DNA of 64,000 nt from Cloeon dipterum (lineage: Eukaryota; Arthropoda; Insecta; Ephemeroptera; Baetidae). The stretch is taken from NCBI RefSeq assembly GCF_949628265.1, contig NC_088788.1, forward strand, positions 18,166,001-18,230,000. The letters are read 5' to 3'. The translations under genes and the position numbers were made by a program. The notes under the pieces are model-generated. The model did no database searches, was not told the DNA's origin, and saw nothing but the letters and a program-made list of their open reading frames with translations. Shown here piece by piece: positions 27,001-38,900 of the stretch (its first letter is position 1; each line of letters opens with the position of its first letter).

Positions 27001-30000
27001 GTCACCTGTGCCATGTCCACGCTGGTCAGGGAGCTCAACTCAGGTGAGCAGGATGAGCAGCATCAGCAGCAGACTGGTAGTGCTGAGCGTAGACCAGAGG
27101 CCGCCGCCGGCCAGTCCGAGGCTGCGACGGCCGCCGACTGACGCCGCTGCCCAAGGATGTGCCTCTAGACAGTATTATTTTTTTCTTTATCCGTCATATG
27201 GCCGATTTTCACTCTCAAATCGCCTTTACTTAGATCAGCTTTACTTACTTTTTAATTCAGAGAGGACTCGGGAGATTATTTATTTAATTTATTTTCCTTG
27301 TCCAGAATAGAAACATTCATTGATATTATTGAATCCACCCCAGGAAAACGCATTTTTGTTTGATTGATAGAGTTATGAATTTGAGATGGTTTATTTTTTT
27401 CTGTTTGACTGAATTGCCTTCAAACTCACAATTTTAAAAAAGTGGCTCCAAAAATCTGAGTCATAAACCCTCGTAAATCCTGATGAAACCAAAATGGTCA
27501 GTTTGTCAGTGTAAAACAAAAATTTGGTTGTTTCTTTCAGATAATTACTAAAAAAGATACTTTATGAAACCTTTTTGGTTCTAGAATAGAATCTATTACC
27601 TCTGTTAAAAATAAAAAAGGCGAATAATTGGAGATTCAGATACTTTTATTAGAGCTTTACTTCTTAATAACGAAACAATGATTGCTCAAGAAATGAATTT
27701 GGGGTGGAGAGTGGAGTGGAAGGGCAAGAATCCGCCAAACACTGTGATCTTTTGAGTTGAGCACATCCTTGGCGGTGGAAGCGTTATTATAAATAAATTA
27801 CTCTATACTTAGTGCTGATGTTCTGTACCTACATTTAACATACGTATACCTATACATATTATATTATTTTGCATGTAGTACTCAATCGACTCTTCGAATT
27901 TACCTCGTGAGACAGCCATATCTCAGATTAACTCATTAACTCATCCTGTAATGATTGTACAAATTACTTTACTGCTACTTAATTCTGTCCATTATTCCAC
28001 ACCTCACACATACTCAATTTAACTTTGATGATGATGATGATGACAATTACGATCTACGAGTCAGTTTCTCTCTCCTCACTATTCTTATTATTGGATGACT
28101 TAGTCTGGTACCGCATATAAAATTACGTAGCCTGCCACCCAATGGGCACGATGGAATTTTGAACTTTTGCGAATCGCTGCCGAAGTGTCCCCGTCATGCG
28201 TTCCCTCTCTGACTTTTTTGTACGTGCGTGTGTTGTTATTCTCTCTATCTCAGTTTTGCTCCGGATGATTGGTGACTCTTTTTGATTTTTCGTCTCCTCG
28301 TCATCCCTATTTTTGTCCCTGTTTGTCCAAATCGTTGTCTCCCCGATCTTACCAGCCTGTGGTGTGTGCTTCCCTATTGGCCCCGTTTTTTCCCCCAACA
28401 CATAGGCAGCAGATCAAACAGCTCCTCGTCAGCTGGAAGAGGTGATGTATTCTCAAATTGATTCCAATAATCAAAACCCATAACTTGGAGATGACGGCAA
28501 GACAATTATTTCTCTAGTTTTCTATAGCAATAACGAGAGCGTGACAGAACGAAATGCGCCTGACTTAAATTTAATTTCAATTATTAGTTTGCGCTTTCTC
28601 AGGCGATTTTTTTATTTAATAGCATGGTGATTTGAAGTTAACCAATTTAAAATATTGATCAACATTTAGTTTATTTTGGAGACTTGAAAATCCAGGTTAA
28701 AAAAAAGGAATTTCGCCATAGACATATATTTTCTTCTCATACATAAAACCTTCGAACCATAAAGTAGCATAGCTGCATTGAAATCTCAATATAGGCTGAT
28801 TTTACGAGGGATTTGATATGGTCTGCAATTTTTTAAAAACGCCTGTATATTCCGAAGATCAAAATGAAACGATCGTGCAAATTATATTTTCTGACCATTC
28901 ACCCAAGCTCATACCCTTTTATCTCCCAAACAAAGAGTTTCCACATCCTGAAAATATTTCGGCATGCTGCACACTAACGGTAACATTTTATCCTAAAATC
29001 AGATAAATACAAAATGCCTTTTTTGAGACATTCAAAACTGAAAAATAAATTAAAATTACGAAAATTCGAAACATTTTTGAAGAGACATGTTTTGTACTTA
29101 AAAGTTGTAAGCCGTTTAAATATAAGCATCTTTTGGCACAAAATTTGATGTTCTAGCATCATTAGAATCCGAGATATTCTCATTTTTGTGAACGCCCAGT
29201 GTAAAAAAAAATCCGGCCAACTTTATTATTTCGACACCTCTAGACCACCATTACAAAAATCAGGAACTAAAATTAAAAAAGTTGCAGACGGTATTATCAA
29301 ATCGTGGAATCACCCAATAGTAAAGCTACAAGTTAACTAAAATTTAGTTTTTGAAGAATAATCATAAATGCTTATACGTTGTTAGATAGTAATCAAATTA
29401 CGAAAACAATTATATGTATTATATATATTATTTATGCTAACAAGCTCACTTAGCGTTGACAAACAAAATTGCGAGATTTAATTTTGATGTGATGCAAAGT
29501 TCAAATAGGCGAGCGAGTTGTGTGAAAGCAGTAAATTTTGGTCCCCGTAACCACCCCTATACACAATCTTGTCGTCTCTAATTGCAGAAGGGTCAGATCA
29601 GGACGAAGAGCCGAAACGGCCGATCATCAGAAAACCCCTAGGTAGGACAGTGCTCAGATTGATCAGTGAAAATCCTTATTGATTTTGAAACATTGATTAT
29701 GTCGATTGATCAGCATGTGTGTACCATAATTATTACTTCTGTGTGTGTTTTATTACTGTAATCTCTGGTTCGTTTCGGATCATGGTTTAGTTGGACATTC
29801 CTTGATTCCACCTGATTGTTGATTAGTTTTACGTTTGCTGGCAGCAAATAATATAATGGATTATGTTCATTTTATATACAAGAAACGCTACTCTTGTGGG
29901 TAAACAACATAAAAGTCTGATTCTGTGAGAGCAGCTAGCCGCAAAATTATGTTTTATTTTTACTAAATGGATATATTGTATGATTTTTATGTATTATTCT

Positions 30001-31249
30001 GATTGTTTGGCCAACGGCAATATATAGACCAGTAAGATATTACCATAAATATATGCTCCATATATATTTATTGAGTTTGAACAGTATGCGTGTGTTTTCT
30101 TTTTCTTTACCTTTTCCTCTCTATCTCTGCACTTTGCAACCTTTGAAAAGATGCATTTTGCATGTACTCATACGACTTGTTTGGTGCTTACTTATTCAGT
30201 ATAGTAGTATAAAAGATCTGCAAAAATAATGAAATAAGCTTTCCTTTTCAAAAAGAAAAGAGCTAAAACTTTTCGCTGAATGAACATCCGACTTGAGTGT
30301 GAGCAATTCACATGAATCCGCTTCCACGCATGCAAAGCAACACCGCTACAACAGCAATTTATTAAATAGGCGCTCTTCGAAAAACTCGAGAAGAACCCTA
30401 AAACTATATAATTTTGCTTTTCACGAAATATATCACTTTCTTACATACAAAGTAGGAGAGAGTCTCTCCTCCTTTTGGTTGTCCACCACCTTTCGAGTTG
30501 CCGATTTCGGCACTAGAGGTGACGGCGGTTGGCACTTCTTTGTTGCAAATGCAGACTTTGAGGGCGATGACGAGGATCAGGACGAGCTCTCGAGTCGGAC
30601 GGCCAATGGCAGCACCGTCCTCTGGAGGGAGGAAATGCACAAGCGATTCCAGCAGGAGCAACTCATGGCCGAGTTGCAGGCCAGGAATCTTGGGAACAAT
30701 GGAGATTATGCAGGCGATAAGGTACTGAGTTAGCAAAACCCGCATTTTGTGGATTTTGCCGCCAAATTGCGCGTTTTTCCAAAACACAACTACAAGACAT
30801 TACATATTGGTACTAATTTTCATAAAACAATACCAGATAATACTTCTTACAAGTTAAAGTTTCAGAAATATTTGCGGAACAAGGCAAACATTTCAGGAAT
30901 TAATTCTTAACATTAATAAGAACTAGACAAAAAAGACATTCTAGACTAAATTTCAACCTCCAACCCTTATGTGATATACCTCCTGTGTTTAATTTTTTCG
31001 GCATGTCTACTAAACCTTCCTGTACTTTTGCCCTTCAGGATGATTTTGATGACGATGATACCGATGTTTTCGGACAGAATTTACAAGTATGCCAAATCAA
31101 ACGCATCAAAATTCCCTCCCGTCTAATTTACCACAAATTTCCAGGCTCTCTTGAGGAGTCAGAGGGAGGATAACAGTCAGAAGGAAAATGGAAACGCCAG
31201 CACGGCCGACTGGGAGGACGCCATGAAGCGCTGGGCGACCAACCGATAA
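21057..31249 (+). CDS. Dyb: Dystrobrevin
   Basis: Cytoplasmic scaffold of the dystrophin-glycoprotein complex; dystrobrevins bind dystrophin and syntrophins at muscle and synaptic membranes. Coding exons: 21057-21201, 21877-22090, 22654-22739, 22797-22948, 23148-23256, 23488-23654, 23715-23839, 23905-24006, 24798-24924, 25367-25482, 25541-25721, 26707-27043, 29588-29641, 30555-30721, 31039-31086, 31145-31249. All phases join, giving 744 aa, the usual dystrobrevin length. Residues 1-235 are the EF-hand-like region. A ZZ zinc finger follows at about 238-285 (Cys pairs 242/245, 257/260, 266/269; His 279/283). Coiled-coil helices span about 415-508, a Ser/Pro-rich linker follows, and the tail is acidic, ending in a Trp-rich segment. 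The Met at 21,057 is the usual family start, though the frame stays open back to the acceptor. The exon 8 donor could instead be at 24,019 (same phase). AATAAA is at 31,504. Confidence 0.93.
26707..27141 (+). CDS. Dyb: Alternative terminal exon of dystrobrevin (short isoform)
   Basis: If the donor at 27,044 (TCAG|GTGAGC) is not used, the frame stays open for 33 more codons and stops with TGA at 27,139-27,141, giving a 652-aa protein without the acidic C-terminus. Possible poly(A) signals follow at 27,610 and 27,792. The extension is Gln/Glu/Ala-rich and low in complexity, so it may be only retained intron. Dystrobrevins do produce C-terminally shortened isoforms in other animals, which makes use of this end plausible but unproven. 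Confidence 0.35.
   Translation, partial: NHQPSPRSTPNSSPRSTKSPPLPTSGMPMTGSLPSSSSRSAPATPGVLSSSMSSMNTVGPGGMADSLAGDVRSAFGGQQGPPPPQRSLRNDLLVAADSVTCAMSTLVRELNSGEQDEQHQQQTGSAERRPEAAAGQSEAATAAD
27142..29587 (+). other. Dystrobrevin intron 12 (or 3' UTR of short isoform)
   Basis: A 2.5-kb AT-rich intron, the largest in the gene. It has candidate AATAAA signals near its start and a short GAT repeat at about 28,027. Nothing coding-like was seen. Confidence 0.6.
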
Positions 31250-31503
31250 GTGTGGTTTTAACGTGTTTAAGAGCCGCCATTGGCCGATTTTAATGCTAAG
31301 TTTTTCTCTGGACTAAGTCAAACGCTCGTGCAAGTCGTTAATTTGTGTCAAAGTTTGGAACCACAGCTGCGCCTGAATTTGTTTATGAGCACAAGTAAAT
31401 GCAGGAGGCCGCAATTGTAGAGCACGTAGGACCATGTACAAAAGTTGACTCATCTTTTCTGTCATTTGCTTCACCGCTATTTGTGTCGTGCAACATTCCA
31501 GCT

Positions 31504-31553
31504 AATAAAAGAGGCGAATTTAAAATCTGACCAACATATAAATGGCATTTATT
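31504..31553. terminator. Convergent poly(A) signals of dystrobrevin and DDX24
   Basis: AATAAA on the plus strand at 31,504-31,509 serves dystrobrevin. AATAAA on the minus strand (31,553-31,548) directly abuts the DDX24 stop codon. Cleavage some 15-25 nt past each signal would put the two transcript ends within tens of bases of each other or overlapping. Confidence 0.6.
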
Positions 31554-34500
31554 TTAAATTCCCTCCTTCACTTTCTTCTTCTTGTTGAACCTTGGCCGCC
31601 TTTTCTTTTTTATTCCAAGCTCCTGCCCAAGACTTTTCATGCCTGGACTTTTAGATTTGACCATATTTAAGGCCTCACCAGATGATCCTGTAAAACGCCC
31701 AATATTTATTAATTCTTAAATAAAGTAAAGGGAATTAATGCAATGAAGACCAGTCTAAGGGCCATTTTTGGGCTATTTTGTCAATGCAATTTCCTTATAA
31801 ACAATTTTTGTGAATTATTTTAAATCTTGAAAAATTCATTGTTTAACAAGATTTGCTACAAAAGCACTTTAAAATAATTTTGATATCAATGTCAGTTTTA
31901 CCTGAGGTGAATGGAACTACAAGGGCGCCAGTGGAAGTGGGATATTTTCCTGAAAACCCTTTGCTGTTCAAAGGCGCTCTCAACAGTGCTTCCAGCGACT
32001 TTTTCTTCAACTTCAATGCCCTTTCAGCACTGGGATCTACAGGAGCACGCAGTGGCCTTAAATAGAAACGCTATAATTTTGTTTAAAGAGGGTTTTAAAA
32101 GAGCATACAATCGATCATGTTCGTCAAAGTGAAGGTCCAGCTCTTTGGCAGCCTTTTTCAGCCATCCCTCGTCAGAGTAACTCCTGCGATGTGAGTGATC
32201 CAGCTGCTCCAGCTCCTTGGCCAGCTCTACTCGCTTCTTGACCTCATCCAGCATGTTGCGATCGACAGGAAACTCTGGCAGGTCATTATCTAAAGAAAGA
32301 AATCGGTTAACAGCGGTCAAAATGGATTTTTCATACAAAAAGATAAGCCTGGTTTTTCCAATGAACAGACAATGGAACTTCATCCAGAAAAGAGCAATTT
32401 GAAAGCTTTGAGGAAAAATACCTTTCAAAAGATAAAGAAATCGATTTCACTTTTAGTGATGAAAGAAATTAATGGAAGCTCTAGTAAACTAAAAAAGTTT
32501 ACAATAGACAAGAAAAACATTGAGATCAACGTTTAACGGCTGGGGAAAAAATAAAAAAGCTTTTAACTACAAAAACCCTTGAAGTGGCAAAGAGATGAAT
32601 CAGGTGGCGCCAAGTTGTCAATTAAATAAAGGGTTCTTATCTGTGGTGAAAGACTATTTTTTAGGTTCAAATCAATGAATCATCCATTGAGCATAAAGCC
32701 AGAAATTTAAAGCCATTTAGACTAAACTTCAAACCATATAAAAGCATCTAAAACGTCTAATTCATTGTCAGCTCAGCGAAGTTCCGCATGTAAAAGCATA
32801 GTTTGGTTGCTATTTTTGGACTTGTTATGTCGATTTATAATTCTTTGAAGATTGAAATCTAGCAAAGAAAATGTTGCTACTTTTGAACATTTGAGATAAA
32901 TTGACTTCTTTAAACTGTAAGCATCTTTTTATGCTGTCAGCGTCCTTACTCATGCCTGGTAAATTGGTATTTGTTTATATTTTTTGATACTTTCGATAAT
33001 GACCACTAAACTCTTTTTGTCAACTGTGTATGCTGGGTCATTTAAATCCAAACAAATTCTGCTTACGTTTTCCCAAATTTTGGCACATCCTGTTGAAACC
33101 AGACATTTCTTGTGGCTCCACAAACAATACCGTCAAACCTTCTTTGTGCGCTCGAGCGGTTCTTCCACTGCGGTGAACGTAATTCTGAACAAAAGGATAT
33201 TAAAATTCGGTTCAATGAGCGACTTTAAAAGCAGCACCTCTGACGTTCTCGGCACGTGATAGTGGATGACGTGCTGGACGCCGACAATGTCCAAGCCTCT
33301 GGCTGCGACGTCGGTGGCGAGCAGCAGGCCAGTCGGGTTGGACGAAAACTTTTCCAGGCTCTTGAGCCGCTGCTTCTGTATCATCTGCGCGTGCAACGCC
33401 ACCGGACTGCACTTGAGCAGGGTAAAGACGTTGGCCAGTCTGCGCACCGAGGAGATACTGTTGAGGAAGACCAGGGTGCGACCAGGGTGGTTCTTCAGGA
33501 AGATGTACAAGAGGGCGTCTTTTTCCTCGAGCCGGCACGGAATGTATGCTTCTGTCAGCGATTCGGCTGTGCCTTCCTTGGCAGTCAAGTCAATCACCTG
33601 GATTAAAGTCAAAAAGTGAGAAACAGCTTTGTGTGTGTGTGTGTTCCTACAGTAAAAAGTATGAAAGATCACGCCTTAAATCTCGCAGCCAAGACCTCTA
33701 GTTCATGTTAATTTCTTTAATTACCTATGTATGTATTTCTTTTTTATTTTTATATATGTTATCATTGAAAATACAAACCTGTATAGCATGATTATGAAAT
33801 GCAGGAATCACCACTTCACGTACCTTGGGGTTTTTTAGTCCAAGCATTGAGATAAACTGGTTCAGCTTTTGGCCAGGAGTGACTCTCAAGGGTTGTTTCG
33901 GTCCCTTCTTCTTCTTCTTATTCACGGACAGCCTCTTGGGCGGCTCATGGACCAGCGTGAGCGTGGCAGAGAATACAAGCGTTTGGCGAGCGCATTTTGA
34001 CAGCTCCAGCCGCTCGATCAGGTCCCCCAGCTCTTGAAAGTGGCCTCTTTCCATCATGCGGTCTGCTTCGTCAATCACCAGGCACCTGACAGGTGCAAAT
34101 ATTTAAACAACTTGAAGGTTTAGACTGGTATTTGACACTCACGTTAACCGGTCGACTTGCTGCAAGAAGGGGTTGCCTTCTTTGATCAGTTCCCACAGCC
34201 GACCTGGAGTGGCGACAACAATTTCAGGGCACTTTTTCAGCTCTCGCTCCTGCTTTTCCTGGGCCATTCCTCCGACAACAGTGGCGATCTGAATATCTTG
34301 GAATTTAAATTTGTTCCATTTCTTGCGTCGCATTTTTAATACCTTGATATTGCAGTACTTGGAAACAGCCACAAGATGGTTCTTGACCTGGATCGCAAGC
34401 TCTCTAGTTGGCTCCAAAATCAAGGCATGCAGTTTACCCATTTTCCGATCAGCATTTGTTATGGTTTTAGTGGTTTCCACTTTGACACAGCCGATTTTGC

Positions 34501-35302
34501 CATCATCCTCTACTACCTCCTCCTCCTCGTCACTGACAGAATCCTCCGCCTCATTATCCTCATTGATGATTCCTACAAAATGTTCAAACTTATCAATTTT
34601 TCATCCTTCACAAGCCCATTAAAAACAAAACCTTTTGAGACTTTGTCTCTGTAGTCAAGGATTCTGCTTATGATGGGAATTCCAAACGCCAGGGTTTTCC
34701 CACTGCCAGTTTCAGCAGCACCCAAAATATCTTTTCTTCCTGCTGTTGCCGGAGGTAGAGTCATAAGCTAATAATTTACAAAAAATTAATAAGAAATTCA
34801 CTTGAGATAAATAAATATTATACTGTCACACCTGAATACGGGTAGGCTCTGTAAATCCAAGCTCTTTTAGTCTCGTGAGGACAGGTTCTGGAACGAAAAG
34901 GTTATCCCACGCCGACATGTCCAAGTCTGTTTCCTCCTCCACGATATTTGTCACACCCCATCCATTCTTGGTTCCAGAGTTATTTTTAGAAGCTTTCTTT
35001 TTCTTTTTGGGCGCACTCTCATTGTCAGGCAAAACGACCTCTTCCGCTGATGTTTCAACCAAAGATCTCTTCCGATCAGCACCATCTTCAGACTAAAAAA
35101 ATTTAAATTATTTCTCACGCTATTTTTGGCAGTAAAAAAGGACCTGTTTCTTAAATTTCGGCTTCTTGAAAGATTCGATATTATAATCAGACAGTTCTTC
35201 GATGCCGATCAGGCCATCACAATTAGTGCCTTCCAAGAACAAGTCATTAGCTTGCACTGGCTTCCACTCTTGCCCTTTGCCACGACCTCTTTTCTTTCCC
35301 AT
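31554..35302 (-). CDS. DDX24: DEAD-box RNA helicase DDX24
   Basis: ATP-dependent RNA helicase of the DDX24 family, nucleolar and linked to large-subunit ribosome maturation in better-studied species. Exons in transcript order: 35302-35144, 35092-34832, 34767-34632, 34572-34343, 34288-34143, 34085-33824, 33597-33238, 33184-33067, 32289-32109, 32056-31902, 31687-31554. All phases agree, giving 713 aa. Motifs: Q motif ending at 140, AAETGSGKT (157-165), PTRELA (240-245), ATPGR (288-292), DEAD (316-319), SAT (350-352), [10 protein letters not shown] (492-501) and HRSGRTAR (522-529). An acidic insert between motif I and Ia is typical of DDX24 but shorter than in vertebrates. The C-terminus is a basic Lys/Arg tail. 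Introns 4 and 10 are only 54 and 52 nt, and intron 4 keeps the frame open. Intron 1 has a weak GTCCTT donor. Confidence 0.92.
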
Positions 35303-35913
35303 TATTTACTATAAAGTTCTAGATCACTTAAATATAAGAGTAGTTCCGCACAGAAATATGAAAACAATAAAAACTCTTCTCAAAATTTACTTTGAGGGGC
35401 AGTCAGTTTAGAATGGTTCCAATATTACGAAAAACACGTGTGTTTAATCGTGTTTATGTGTGCATAGTGCCATCTAGGAGCTAACAGAACTAATGCTTCC
35501 ACATTTGAAGTGGGCGTCGGTGAATTTACGGACTGAATAAAATTGGAAAGTAACGACCTAGCGCCATCTTTTATTTTCCCACATATAACATCAAGCCATC
35601 AGACTAGAATAACTAACAACATTCTTCAAACTTGTTAGGCTCTTAAACAAAAACAAGATGGCACCAGAGTGAGCCTTTTATAAACGAGCCAGACCCACCG
35701 CTTAACAGTTTAACGTCAAAGCACTGAAGCAAAGGCAGCAGAGCAGCAACGGGAGCCTAGTCGACACCGAATCACGCCACTTTTTTTATCGTTATACTGC
35801 TGGTAGGTGACGGAAAAGTGGTCTTGGTCGCGCAAAGGATGAATTAAGTGAGTGCGGCGTACGACAACATCTGATCGGCAGCGTGGACGTGGGGCCAAAT
35901 CCAAAATCGCAAC
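35303..35913. promoter_or_regulatory. Divergent promoter between DDX24 and EPT1
   Basis: 611 bp separate the two start codons, which point away from each other. No TATA box was found near either. The core AGATGGC(G/A)C occurs three times: minus strand at 35,467-35,475 and 35,561-35,569, plus strand at 35,657-35,664 (the last close to consensus). This core resembles insect CTCF and YY1-like promoter motifs. The arrangement fits a shared TATA-less housekeeping promoter. Confidence 0.55.
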
Positions 35914-38900
35914 ATGAAGTACCTCACCAAGGAACAACTCTCCGGCTTCGAGCACTACAAGGTTTGCTTATACCTCTATCCGCCCGCCGCAATCATCCGA
36001 CCTTTCCGCGCTGTTATCGTTGCACGGACGTTAATTATTGCCTCACATGGGATTAGTTAGCGCCGCGAATCGTCCTTATTCGTTCCTGCGGGTGTGGCGC
36101 GCGCGTTTCCGCCAAAAAGCCACCCTTTCCTCTCGCGGGACACGTCGTGCATGTGCGCTGACCAAAATAGCCTTTTGTCACTCTCATGAATATTCACGGC
36201 TTCGCGAGTGCCATCCAGGGTGCGTGTGCGCTCGCAATTTGCATTAAATTATAATTGAATGTGTGCGCGGCTGGTGATAACTTCGTGAGTGGCTGCCCGG
36301 AGAGCAGGCCTCTAAAAGCTATTTCTGCAGTGCACTCTGATAGACTGATATCGTTGGTTGCATTGCTTCCTTGTTATTCTATGTATCTTACGAAACATTG
36401 AAGGAATTCGGAATTTTCAATGAAAATGAAATGATGAAATATTTTCGTCGTGAGCAATGCTATAATGATGTTGAGCCGTTAATTTCATGGATGATCTATT
36501 TATTTATTTTTCCTAATCAGAGAAGTGCGATCAATATTTTTGTTTTTCATTCAACAGTAATAATGAGCTTTTTTCCTCTAAAAACTGCCTTTCACAGTCA
36601 ATTTCAATGAATAGCCACTTATGCTCATTCTACTCAACGCACAAAAAGTAGCCACAAATTGCGGTTTCCTCCTTTGGAAAAACCGTTCGCACGTTCCCAT
36701 AATTCTAACCTATCAATCATATTCCCAACCACAATTGCAGTATTAACATCGTGTTTTCAACAAAATTCTTTTGGCTATAGAAAATAAAACTGAATACGGT
36801 CTTGACTGATTTATTTTTCAATAAATAATCTGAATTGACCATAATAGACAATAATAACACAGCAGTGAGTAATTATTATCACTGGAAGAGGTCAAATGTG
36901 CGGTATTTGGGTCCATCGGAGTGCAAAGTCAAGGAACGAATTGTTGTAGGATCGTGCAATCTGCATTTATTTGACCTCTGCTCCATCGTAAAACGTTTCT
37001 CAGCCGCACTTTTGCGAGCAGCGCGGACCATTATTTTGATGCAAATAATCTGGTTAAGTTAAGCTATTTTGGTTCGGTGGGCTGTTGGGCTCGGAAGCTG
37101 AAGAAAGAACGGATCCGGATCGCTATCTTTGCTACGTTTAGTTGCTTCATTAAAAAGCCCGTGAAGGCCGGCTTGCTGGTGAATGAAAAGGAAGCCGAAC
37201 AAAGTTGCACTCTATTTTAAGACCTGCAAGAGCATTAGCCTCTTTTGCCGAGAAATTATGAAATGCGGCTGTTGCCTTCGAGCGTTAAATTTAGCATCCA
37301 AACTTTCATGCGACACGTCACACACCGCTTACATCACAATTGAATCCTGATTTTTTCGTGACGAATCATTTTTATCTATTTTACTCCTCAGTACACTTGG
37401 AATGTATTGGGTAAGGCTCAAAAGCAAACCTTAAGTTGTGGAACTACGCATTAGTCATTGCGAGTTTCATAAGTCAACGTGGGGAAGAGCTATTACGTAT
37501 TCATGAATAATAGTTGAAGCTATTGTTTTTCTTTCGAAATTCAGATTTCCTTGTTTATCATTAATATATTATTTAACATATTCTAATTTGGAAAACAACG
37601 TTACTTTTAATGTAATTTAAGTTAAATTAGACTTATTCTCGTCCACAATTAATAATTTATTTTTTACTGATCGTGAAGATATGATTGAAATCCAAGAGGT
37701 TGTTGAATTCAGTGTTGTCAAACAGGATATTGTCGCAGCGAAATTAAGTCGGACTGTGGCTCGCATGAATGAAGCTATGTATGTATTATCTGTGGCTTTT
37801 AGACCTCACAAAGATAGAAAGAACCACCATGCTTCTAGAAGACCGTGACACTCAACTTGATGACCTTGCGACCTGCTACACTTTTCTCAAACAAAAAGTA
37901 CACGTGTCACGACGACCAGACAGCGGAACAGATTTTCGCTCGTTTCGTTTCGTCTTGAATTTATTCTCAATAAAATGCCGTGCCAAAATTTCTTGATAGG
38001 AAGGTGCCAAATCACTAAAATCGCTCAAATTTAACATATTACTTAAAAAATTAAACTAGAATTTGAGAACAGAACTCAAGGTTACATTTTATTTTTCGCG
38101 AAGATTTGCAATATTTATGTCAATTTTTTCCTAGCAAAAATCCAAATTTTGCCGTTAGAGGTGAAAAATTTCTCTGCTTCGCAGAATTTTAATTTAAAAA
38201 TGCCATAAATTTCGCCAGAAATTTCACTAGTTGATGTCATGGACAAAGAACTAAAATAATTGCTATACTCTTAAGTGCTAATAATGACCGCAAGATGTTA
38301 TTAAAAATTGAGAAAATAAACAGTGTACTTCATATAAAGAACTTGCGGGTTTTTTGTAACTTAGACGGAATTAATTAGATGGTTAAAAAATGCAATATCT
38401 CGCCGATCTAAGCCACAATTACAAACCGTTTTAATTACTGTACCCTTGCCACAGTTGCCTTTTGCAAAGAGAGGGAATTGTTTTTTCTTATTAAAATCTT
38501 TTGTTTAAATAAAAAATTAAATGTTAGGCTTTTGTGGGATGAACGTTTGTATCAAATTAAATCCATTCTATACCGTTCCAATCCAAATAAACACAAAAAG
38601 CTCGTAACAAATCGCCTATCATGCTGACTATCTCCTATTTTCATTCATTTATTCACAGCCGATTTATTCATTTAGTTTTTTTCCGTTTGTTTACAGTACA
38701 GCTCGATAGACACCAGTCCCCTGAGTATTTACGTGATGCACCCGTTTTGGAACACAGTGGTCAAGGTAAGCGATTTGTTTTCTGTGGCGCGTGGCGGAAT
38801 GAGAGCAATTTTTCCTGCAGCTCTGTCCAAGATGGGTGGCGCCGAACCTGCTCACCTTTGTCGGGTTCCTCTTCACAGTCCTCAACTTCATTCTGTTCTC

